Below are positions 38,901 through 50,900 of a stretch of DNA of 64,000 nucleotides, in pieces. Below the pieces are notes generated by a model, which made no database searches, was not told where the DNA came from, and saw only the letters and a program-made list of their open reading frames with translations. The DNA is from Anthopleura xanthogrammica. Taxonomy: Eukaryota > Cnidaria > Anthozoa > Actiniaria > Actiniidae. How positions within the stretch are numbered: the first letter of the stretch is position 1; each line of letters opens with the position of its first letter. The position numbers were made by a program, and so were the translations under genes. The stretch is from the NCBI GenBank assembly GCA_964019055.1, contig OZ025209.1:14855867-14919866 (forward strand), read 5' to 3'.

Positions 38901-41900
38901 ACTTACCGACGAAAACCCTCGAATCCCGCCATATTTGCCTTCGACGAATGTGTTATACATGGAGTCACGGAACATATACGAAGATGGATCACGATGCGAA
39001 TAACTGACGATACACAGACATGCTACGAAGAAGACGTACAGGACAACCTCTTTGATGGCTGCGTTCATCTTCATCTCCTTGAACCTGATCAACAAAGACC
39101 AATCAGTTTGCTGAATCATCAATCAACTGGATGAGTCTCGTGATTCCATTCCCAGCATTCAGTGAAGGGAAGGGCAAACCTTGAGCTACATGCTCAATCA
39201 TCCCTGTATATTTCTCTTGAAAACTTGCTATTCAAATTGTAAAAATTTCACACCAGACGGAAAATGCAGATGTCTGTTGACAGCAAAACTATAGCTCCCT
39301 TGCAGCACTTCGAAATGCATTTCAATTTAGAGGACAAAACAACAGGTTTCCAATTCTCAGGAGACTGAAATTCTTCTCTTTTGTCCTCCAAATTGAGCTG
39401 CTTTGACGTCACGTTAGAGGGATCTATACCCAAGTGTACACTGGTGCATCCACTAGTGTCCACTGTAGTATAGTATTTGCTATAGTGTACAAATCAGATT
39501 ATGTACTAGTGGTCTGCGTACTTGGCAATTATCTTAGTCTCACCTTTGTTCTCGATCTCTCTTGAGCTTCTCTTTGTCTGGTGGCTTCAGGCGGATCATC
39601 GTCTTGGGCTTCATTCGTCTGTCTCGTTTCACTGATAAGAAAGAGATTTGATTTTTAGTATGTGTTGAAGGAGCCAGAGGCAAACGGAAAGTGTTACAGC
39701 GCTTTTCACATCTCTGCGACCTACCGACTCCAGACGAAAGCCAAAATGCCAGACGTCTGGAGTCAAGGTCGTATAAATGTGAAAAGCGCTCCAGGAAGAT
39801 TTTCGGTTATCTCGTAGGAGAGGAGTGAGGGGGTGTCCCCATGCAACAATCACGTGACATAGTGGCGATGATTGACAGCTGTGACACGCGTCAGGTGATC
39901 CATAACCAAGAGTAGCATTGTGCTCAGAGAAAAAAGTTTTCTTAAAATTGAGGTTAATATTGCGCAATAAAGAATTAAAATCTAGGATATTCTGCCTGGG
40001 ATACTCACCAAAGCCATCCGGCTCGTGTAAGAACTCTTCATCCTCTAATCTTTTCTTGTCGTCGTCTTCTTCTTCCTCGGGTGGCTTCTTGATGATGGCA
40101 GCAAAAACAAGAGCAATAGCGACCACCTTGATGGGCTGGCTAATGAGTACATCTTGGAAGAAAGACACCAACATGGACGTCAACCACTGCGCAGATTTCT
40201 CTGTACCAAACTGAAGCCCGTACAGAACGATGAAGAAAGCACACACAGAACAGGTCATTCCACAGACTGCCCAACCAACGTACAAGAACCAGTAAGGGAA
40301 CAACTTCTTCTTCTTTTTCTTCTTCTTCATTCTTTTAGCCATTTCCTCTCGTTTTTCTTGTTTGGAAATCTTGAAGTCGATATCGTCTTCGCCCAGTCCA
40401 AGGTCTACCATTCCCTGGTCTTCGAGCTCTGTGAAGTTCACCCTGCTTGAGTTGCTGAGGTCACTTATACTCTCACCTTGGGGAGCCGTCAAACTTGTAC
40501 GACTAGTGCTGCTTAAGTTCAAGAACTGGTCATCTGGATTATGATTCTTGTGGAGAATATTTATGAAGTCATTTTTGGGCTTCCTGCGGTCAAAAAAGCA
40601 GAAGAACAGCTCGTAGAACCACCAATGCTTGCGGCTTTTGCGTTCCTTCATCTCGAATGCCGTTGGTTTTGCTTCGACGCCTCGAAAGACTGAAACAATG
40701 AAGATGTTGGCAGGAACGACTACAAGACTACTCATAATCCCGATGCCGATTTGCGCAGGACTAAAGGAGAGAGGTCCAAGATGGATAGTTGATGAGGGGT
40801 CCGACTCACCCCCGATGTTATAAAACATAGCGTTTGCAAGCATGGAGCAATATAGGAGGGTCAAACAGCAGGATAATCGCTGAAGTCGAGTAAAACGACT
40901 CCGAGCTGGCCTCATGAAGATAGAGAACCATAAGTGACCATCAGCTAGTTTTGTTTGTGTTGTGGAGTAAAACAAGTGGTTGAAGCTTGTGATCTCGTCT
41001 TGTCCAGCCACTGCAATGAGACGATCGACCGTGCCGTCCCCTTTCTCTACAGCAAGCCAAGATTCATTGATGAAAAGGTATTTTTTATCATTATTAAGGT
41101 CTTCAATAACCACACGGCTGAGATACCACGACGGAGATCTCCCGGAGTTGTCATGCCAAATATGCAAATAGTTGAGCTCTCCTAGACTCTCAGGGAACGT
41201 AGCCAGGAATATATCGACTCCACGCCGCTGGAACGTCTTGCGCTTTGAATCTTTTATGAACCTTGGTTCGGTTTCTCCTTCATCGCCTGTTAATGTGAAT
41301 GATATCTGCGATGTTGTTCCTGCTTTTTTGCCGTAGCCAGTGTAGACTGTGATCTCGTAGTGGAAGCGGTCAAGTGGATCGTTGTCTTCGAGGGGAGTTA
41401 CCCCAGCCTGTTATCGAAGAGAAAATACCAGTTATACAATGGTTAAAGTACCATGGATGATTCCACTCATCATTTGAACTTACTTTTCGTTTTTTACACG
41501 AAAGTCTTCAGGTGGTTGTATAGGCAATGTAAAGTTGGGTCAGAGGTGGGGTATTGAATGATGTGCCGCGGCGAGAATGTATAGACCCCTTGCAGAACGT
41601 CGGAATGCAGCTCAACTTGGAGCACAAAACAATAGGTTACCAATTCTCAGGAGATTGAAATTCTTTTGTTTTGTGCTCCAAATTGAGCTGCGTTAAAGTC
41701 AAGTGTAAGGGGTCTATAACAATACTTCATATGATGTAAGCCTTTCTCATTCATGTGCCAACCAGAGAAGGATTGGCTGGTAAAACAAGTCAACTTGTGA
41801 AAAGCTTTTGTGAAAATGGTTGATATATTAACATCACAATGCTATTGTTAGTACACATGAAGTATTGCTGTTGGAGAACTGTTTTATCCACACTTTCAGT

Positions 41901-44900
41901 TTTATATTTTTCTTAAATATAGAACCAAAATACATCAGGGATTCTTTACGCGCGCGCACACGAACGGTAAGCATACAAAAAAGAATGGTCAAAAAGTAAT
42001 GATAAAATATATGTTCAAAATATTATTTTCGTACTCTTTCTATGTCTTTTTTGTCCTCTCTCCGTGCATACACAGCGAGAATAAGATACACCAAGAAGAT
42101 GGTAAGAACGGTAGCCAGCGAGATCGGGTTCTCAAGAATGTTGACGTTAAACACTTTGTTAAAGTCGATGGGATTTGGCGCGGGAAAGAAGCTACCTGAA
42201 ATAAAATGATGAAAAGTGAAACCGATAGTGAGTGATGGAACAGACACTTGGATGTAATGTTGTCCCATTTCAGTCCACGTGCCATTCCCTAGAGTATCAT
42301 TTCTTTGTTTAACGGTTAAGCCCGAGAAGACACATGAACATGGATACAACTCGAACATTGCACGCAAAGTTGTACCGTGTGTTCGTAGTTTTACTTACTT
42401 GCAAGTGACAGCTTCGAGACTTTCTTTCTGATAAATCTTTTCCTCTTGGTCGGAGGTGCTTGGCCACCTTGCACCGAGGCAGCGGGGGTAGGAGAGTCAA
42501 AGATTGGTGACGCAGTAGGGTCTATGTCATCATCATCTTCAACACCAGGCATGCACACACAATGCGTGATATTCGCTCTAGTCTTGTTACCAACCTGAAG
42601 AAAATTAAAAGGATAAAACTCGTATCATTCCCTATGACATAACTCACCGGCTTTGCACCATCACGTGATGACAGCAATATGATGACAGGAGGCACAGCAA
42701 TAGTCTTTCCCCCTGGGAAACTGAATTCTTTATTATGTAAATCAGATTAGACCAAATTCAATTGTTCCTGCCTCCTGTCATCGCTGCCATCACGTGATGG
42801 TGCAAAGCCTCTATAGATTCCTTTCACGTGACGTCAAAGCAGCTCAATTTGGAGGACAAAACAAAATGATTTCAATCACCTGAGAATTGGAAACCTATTG
42901 CAATAAGAATAAGAATGGACCTGAATAGTTCTATGAAATCGGTCATTTGTTTTGCTTTACTCACCACACATCCATTAGTGACCCACTCATTGGTCTCATC
43001 ATCAAATGACTTACAAGCAGGCAGATAAATCCTCATAGCATAGCTATTATTAACGCTCCCCAATACATCTAAGTTGATAGCTTTGATCCCCAAATAAAAC
43101 GACCCCGTTGTCCCGTTGTTGAGTACACTTCCGTTGTCACTGGCCAGCAGTTTCTCTTTTATTCTCACGTGATTGATGACGTAGGTGAATGGGTGTGGTC
43201 GTCGCCGCATCTTCGTTGCCTCCTCGAGACTCGGAAACGTGTGATTGAAGTCGAAATGCATCGCACTTGGTCGCTTTTCGAATCGAATCATGATCGCGAA
43301 CTTGATTTTCGGATTGAATGATTGGATTTCTACAGCGATAGCTGAATCGTTGCTCGTGCGGTTGAACTTGTGGACTCTCATTGGTGGATCATCCGCGGCG
43401 TAGTAGTTCAGTTCCATCGGTTTTAGAAGGTTCTTTTTTAGGTCCCGCGGGACGTACATCTCGAGGGTTTGTCCCGCGAGGTCTAGGGGTTTTCCATTAC
43501 CATCAGTCAGAGCCAAACCAATGGTCTTTGAATTCAAATCGTTTGCTTTCTCGTTTGGGAATGGATTATCTCCCATCGCAGTCATCTACAATAAATAAAT
43601 TTAGTCATGTTTGTTTAAGGTACCAGGGGATCTTCGCGACCGCGTTCACAAAATACCTCTTCTTCAGCTTCAAGAAAATATACAGTTTTATATACATTAC
43701 ATGAGCTTTGCGCGCTACGAGGTATTAAGTGAACGCGGTCGCGAACATCTACTGGAACCTTAATGCAAAATTAGTATTAGTGGCGTAGCGGTAATCCACT
43801 CGCCTCCCATCCTGGGGTCTCAGACTTGTCATCACAAGAAAATAAAAAGTTCGTGATTCACACGTCTCGTTATGATTAGACTACGATTACGACGATGTGT
43901 GAACCAGGCTTTACTCAGAACACTCAAGCAGTACCGTCACGGCCACGTGCACGGGAACGTGCGGTAAAATGTGCAGGAGTAATACTTTACCGTTGAACCG
44001 ATGCCACTGGTGGCTCCCTCCTCAGTCGTCGCGTTCGCGCCTCCAAACAAAGCGGCAGGGTCTGGCAGACGGAATCCACCAGTGTCTCCTTCATTCTCGT
44101 CATCATCATTGTCTGCTCCTAAATCATCCAGGTTCGTACGACCAATGGCGAGGTCCATGTTACCAGTTTTGATTGCCTTGGGTTTGTCTCCTGCTACCAG
44201 CTGCTTCATGAGTGCGCCACTGACTTTATCTACTACTTCTAGTGCTTTCTTTGTGTTGTTTGTGCTCTTACCCTAAAAAGTACAATGCGTATCACGTCAT
44301 GAATTAGAACAAGCAGACAATTAGACAAACAGAAGAACGGATGAATAGACAGACAGACAGACAGGGCAAACAAACAAACAGATGGACAGACAGGCAGACC
44401 AGACAAACAAACAAACAGAAGGACGGATGGAAAGACAGACAGACAGACAGACAGACCAGACAAACCAGACAACTGAACTAACAAATCCACAGCGGATTTT
44501 TTTTGGCAAAAGGCGTCGAATGAATTGTTGTAAAAGGGAATGGAATGGTGTTCGACTGTCCCGCTTAGTCGAATGAACGACATCAAGCGAACCAAGATGC
44601 AAAAAATACTTCAGTTACAAAGAAGCCGTAAAAGCTGCATTTCAACGAACTAACCGGGTCTCCGCCAGTAGAGTTTTGCGCTTTCTTTGCCGTCTTACTC
44701 GACGCACCGACCATATTTCCAATTCCAGAAAACAAACTCTTGGCCGTTGTGTCCAAATTTCTGGAACTATCTGCGCCGGAGAGGTAGCTTCCCATGTCAT
44801 CCATGGCTTTGATTGACGCTTCCTAAAAATGACAAGAGACGATCAAAATCTACTACTGAATAACCATAAGGTGCGGATACACGGTGCAACATTGTGCGCA

Positions 44901-47900
44901 ATGTTGCAGGCAATCGATGTTGCGCGCTAGCCATGTCACACGACGCAATTTGTTGCACGCAATGTTGCTGAAGTAGAAAACGATCCTACTTCAGCAACAT
45001 TGCCTGCAATATTGCGCGCAATGTTGCATCGTGAGTCAGCACCTTTAATCTTTAGATCTGAGATCCCGCCTTGGATATCATGTATCTAAACCATTTTTGA
45101 CAAAAAGCTTGGGAAATGTAGTCGAAGATCTCATTGCGACCATTCTCGTTAGCGACCAGCTCTAGTTACGACCACGATTTTGAAACACCGTTTGCATTGC
45201 CGCTTATGGGAGCCCATTTTCGTTAGCGACCAGCTAGTGACAACCCCTTTTTCCCCGATTTCCTGACGTGGTTGCTTACGAGGTCTTCGAATGTAGCACA
45301 CATTTCCTTCCTACCTGTGCATCTTCCTTGACTTCGTCGGTGGCCTGAGTAAGGGCATTCAAGGCTTCTCCCTTCTGTGCAACACCGTCAAATGAATCCG
45401 CGGGCATGTTGGTCAGTGATTTTGCGATCTCACCACGGAACTGAAATACGAGGCATCAAAGATGTCAAGCTTTCAAATGGACATATTCTTCATAGCTAAA
45501 GAGGCTTATCGCGCAAATGACCCCACTTACATTAGCTCTTTCATCTTGGGCAGCCGCGTCATCAGCACCAGTCTTCTCTGCCTTGGAGTTCAGCACTGAG
45601 CTTACAGCATTCGTTACTTGGGTCGCTTCTTGTGGGTTGCCTGAACCAACTGCAGACGCTACGCTGCTACCAACCTCATCATAGTCTACTTTGTTTGGCT
45701 CCATAACCTGATGGAGAAGAAACTTGATTAATCACGTGGCTATGGCATAATCACGTTAAAACTTTGCCCTATTTCACTATGACGTCTCAGCTTGTTTACA
45801 TGGATAATAGAAATTTAGCCTAAATCTTCTTTCGTTCCGAGATTTAGTGTAATATTTAGCTGCTCTCGCTTTCTACTATATCATAAACCAAATTTTATTG
45901 TGATTTAATTCGTTTTGCTGTTAAGTTGTCCCCACTGGCGACCATGATCCTTAGCGTTACAACAATAGATTGTTTTGACGTGACGTCAAAGTCTAATAGG
46001 GCAATTTGTCGCTCGCTTCAAAAATACTGTCTCTGTCCGCACACGTAATACACTTTTGTTATTATTTGTTGACTTTTGTTAACTCTACTAAGGTCAAGAT
46101 ACCACTACTTACCCTAATGCTAAACTTGGTGGAAGTTGACAGGAAAAATTTATCCATGACTTTGATTCTGACTTCCATGGTGAAATTGTTATCCGCTTTG
46201 CCGAGTGGGAACACCGCTGAAGTTACTGGCTCAAAGCCTGTGAACACAGGAACGATGTCATCGCCATTGGCTAGTTCTATAACAAGAAAAAATGTATACC
46301 GACGATCAAAATGACATCTAGTCAGTGTTGTACAGTTTGACCATTCTCGACAATTCAATGGACCTTTTTAGCTTGGGCGTTATGTTGTCCCATTTCAGAC
46401 CGTGTCATTCTCTTGAAAATAAGATTCTTTCTATAAAGATTCACCTACCTATCATATACTGTAAGGGTGTATCCGTATCGTCCCAGTTGTCACACTGAAC
46501 CTTGAAGTCTGTCTCCAATGCGAACCCATCCAAAGGATTAACAACACACGAGCCTCCAGTTGGACCCACGTTTACTATAAACTGGTACTCCACAAACCCA
46601 CCCGGATAACCACCTGGTTTCCACGCGTTCAACCTCAGGAAATACTCCCTCCCTGGTATTAAAACCTGTGGTTTAATAACCAAGTTTCCCTTGTTTGTCC
46701 CCGTTGACGTGTTTGTGGCCCATTTTGTTTGTTTAACCCACGACTCCATCTTGGTTTTGTCTTTGCCCAGATCCAGACGGAACAGCGACCACTCGTATCC
46801 AAGCTCGTCGGTCGGTTTACAGTCGACGCAAAGTGTTTCGAGTACCAAGCGCTCTAGAGGATTCATCTTTTTCAGGCAGTTGAAATTGCACCTATAAAGA
46901 ATATATTTGAATGTTTGAACGCTGGCGCTGGCGCAGGAAGGAAGGAAGGAAGGAAGGAAGGAAGGAAGGAAGGAAGATAGGAAGGAAGGAAGGAAGCAAA
47001 GAAGCGAGGAAGCGAGGAAGCAAGGAAGCAAAGAAGCGAGGAAGCGAGGAAGCGAGGAAGCAAGGAAGCAAGGAAGCAAGGAAGCAAGGAAGCAAGGAAG
47101 CAAGGAAGCAAGGAAGCAAGGAATTTTTCACTCTACCTTAAACTCATTGTAGGTGGCTGTCCCGGTAAGATCGTGACGGATTGCTCAAACGAAGATGACC
47201 TACCATCCTTAGTACAAGTCAGTCTAAAAATATAGACCGCATTCTGAAAGAATTCCCCTGTGTATACGTTAACTTTGTCCTGTGTACTATTGATACCGTA
47301 GACACCATTACCCCAGCAACCTCCGGTCGGGTTGGGAGGGTCAAATGCGGATGGGAATTCCTCGTCTTTCTTGCGACACGACCAAGAGTATATGATGCCA
47401 GTTTTGTTGGACGGGTTGTCTGGGTCTTTGGATTCGCTGCCATCGAGGACCATGTCGAGTTCGTAACCTACAGACCGACGCTGTCCACCTGCGCATGACG
47501 GAAAAAGATATAAGAATACAATGGATATATGATAGAACAGATTTCGCACGAGTGTGAAAAGTCACGGCACAGGGCACGGTTACGGTGCGGCGCGGAATGT
47601 CGAATGTTTTCATACACGGTATGGCACTGACACTAAGGCGCGGTCCGTGCCGTAAAGTTTTTCAAAGTCATACGAAAACTGCTCTATCTGCCATTTAACT
47701 ATAATGCGCAAAAAGGTACAACGCACCGCTCGAGGAGTACATACAGGACAACATACCTTTGATAACAACTGAAAGCTCAGAACGTTCTATATCGACCCAG
47801 ACGCTGTGCGAACTCGACATATGTGAAATGTCTCGGTCCCGGCCTATGAAGCTCACTTTGAGAGAGAATTTCAGGACCATGAATGGAAAGAACCTCTCTC

Positions 47901-50900
47901 TGATCTTCAGGGCTCCCGCGTCCAAAAGGTTTACTTCAGCGGGAAGATTAAATATCTTCACTTGTTCTGAAGGGAGTTTTACTGGCTTGCTTGTGTCGTC
48001 AGGGTTAGCGAGAGTTACCTGTGGTGAGAAACAGTCGTTTAATTATTACACGAACATAAAATGATTCCAAACGCTAAGGATCAACTGAATTTTAAGAGTC
48101 TAATGCTTTTTAAGCCCAGTAAGCCTTGGAATATAAATTTTCACTAGCTCTCACCTCGTAGGCTTTCCAGGTAAACACAATACTGCGTGCAACAGGGCAT
48201 CTGTACTTGAGATCAACACCAAGTACCAACGGCTCCGACTTCCTGATTTTTCTAGGATTACTTCTGGTTCCAGGGCTATCGATCTTGACCTCAGGCTGCA
48301 AGCAGGGGAAGTCTTGAATGCTCACTAAAGAGGTGAACTTTGACATAGAAACATGGTTCCATGCGGTAAGGACCACTGTGTAATTACCCCTATTGGCGTA
48401 GGTATGAGTGTAGTTATAACTGTGTTGATCTTCAGAGATCTTAATGAAAGTCTCATTAGGAAGTGATACTTGTGGTCTGCATGACTCACCACCAAGGCGG
48501 ACACCTTGGTTGTCTCCCAGTGCTAGAAACAGACAGGAATCTGAGCCACGCGAGGGCACGGTAATATAAAAATGCGTTGGGTCGGTGAAAAACGCTGGGA
48601 AAGTCGACATAACTGAAACATCACCAACGGGTTCTTGAATGAAAATGTCTTTGCTTGACATCAGTACCTCTAAGACGTTCTGTACTTGGACTTTAACGCT
48701 GTAACGTGAAGGCTTCGTGAACGTATGGTTTGTCGTGGGGACAGTAGACTTGTTTAATGAGCTCCCATCACCAAACTCCCAGCTGTAGCTTATGTCCCCA
48801 TCTTGTGACAATGCTTTGAAAACTACAGTTTCATTGACTGGAAAGTACACGTTTTGTGGCCCAAAACCCTGCTTTAGGACTCCGTCGACTAAACGCTGAG
48901 GCAAAATTGTAACTGCCTTTATTTTCTGAACTCGTACGATTGTTTCTATGACGACACTACTGACATGGTTGCTGATATTCACCCGCGTGACGTAGGAACC
49001 TTCTTTGGTGAATTTATGTGTACGACTGAGAGGTTTGAGCTTTAGGGGTTCAGGAGAAGACACAGGGTTCCCATCGTTAAACATCCAAACACACTGTGCA
49101 CTGGTCGGTGCGGTTACGTTTTGTAGGACGCTAAGGTAGAACATAGCTATCCCAGGGTCAAGACTCACTGGCGAATTCGATTGGAGGATGATGTCTTGGA
49201 CTGGATACTCAATGACAATGGAGTAGTCAAGCGTTTGTACGACAGAACTGAGGGAATTGGAGACTGTGACGATGACTGTGAAACTGCCATCGGTTGTGTA
49301 CGCATGCGTAAAAATCTCATCCCCTGCCAAGCCCGGTCCTTGATCATTCCTCTGCAGAGAGCTGTTCTTACCATCACCATAATCAACCTTATAATGTAAG
49401 CGGGATCCTTTGAGTACTTTGATATTGAAAGGAATTTCTTCATCAACGCGAATATAGCGTTTGCTGCTAGTGATGCTCACTGTCTCCACTGTAGTATCGA
49501 CTGGTATATCAGTTTGCGCACGGATCGTCCCAAGACGATTAATGCACGAAACTACAACATTGTAGGTATTAATGGCCTTATACGTGTGTATCACTGGCTG
49601 TCCCGTGTGGGATGCGTCCGTTCTAGTCACAGAACCATCTCCAAAGTCCCACGTACAAAAGTATGTTGTTCCCTCGCTCATTTGCATTGTCAGAGAAGAT
49701 ACACTACCGAGTTGAGTTGCAGCACCTGCAACTGTCAGTCCACTCAAGGCTTTCAGCTCCTCTACAATAACCGAAGCATTTAGTGTTTTACTAATAGAAC
49801 TAACGTCATTGTAGCATATTATTTTGACCTGGTATTTCCCCGGGCTGGTGTACTTGTGAGTCGCATTGGCTTGGTCTGTCACCAAAGCCGGCGTCCCGTC
49901 CAGGAAGTCAAACGAGCACTTCAAATGTGTTCCTTCCTTCAAATGGCGAGTAACGACCATATAATCTCCAACAGACAAATAAATGTTTGAAGTGACATGT
50001 TCCAGAGGAACGCTGAATTCAAGTCCGACAAGAGGGATCTCGACCATGGCGTAACAGGTAATTGACACGTTAGGACCAACACGGTTGTACGCATAGACAC
50101 TGACCGTGTAGTTTCCAATGGAAGCGTACTGATGAGTCGTTTGTCCACTACGACTATCAATACCTGTCGTTACGACTTTATAGCCACTTGTCGCATCTCC
50201 AAAGTCTACGACGTAGGTGATATTCGTGCCTCTAGCTGCTTCCCACTCGATTACAGTTGGTTGTCCAATTGCTTTCGCCTGAACAGGGCACTTGGAAAAC
50301 TTCAAGGATGTAATCGGATCATAGACGTTTATCATCTCAGAGACAGTGACACTCCCGACGGAATTCTCAGCAGTTAGTCTGATCAAGAAAACTCCTTCAG
50401 AAGGGAACGCGTAGTTTATGCTGCGCGTCTGGCTTTGCAGTTGAGCTCCATTGCCAAAGTCCCACTTGTAAGTTGTATTAGAGCCTTGATGATGAGGCAC
50501 GCTAAATGTGATCGTGTCGTTGGTGTTGACAATACTGCGGTAAGAGAAAGACACGTTTGCTATTGGATAGTCTATTGTGACGTAAGTAACCCCGGTGATG
50601 TTTGAAGATACATTTTTAATTCCTGCCGTGGGGAATGTATCACTTATAACAAAGCGCGCTGCATGTGCAATATGCGCAGCGACGATAAAATGCTTCTGAA
50701 GGACGGTGGGGGAGGTAGACCGTAGGAGAGTGTCACCCACTGCAGATGCCGATGTGGAGTACTGAAACGCACCACCTTGTTCAGCAGGAACGTTTTTATA
50801 AGCAAGCTGTCCAGAATCAGATCCCCAACCGATAACATCTCCTTTTTCGACCTGTGGCTGATCAGGGAGAGGTAAGGCAACAACGTGGTGGCCAAGTTCC

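Noticed and set aside
46441..47141. [12 protein letters not shown] hydrophobic repeat frames
   Set aside because: Only the part up to 46891 is a real polycystin exon; the rest is the GGAA-type microsatellite read through.
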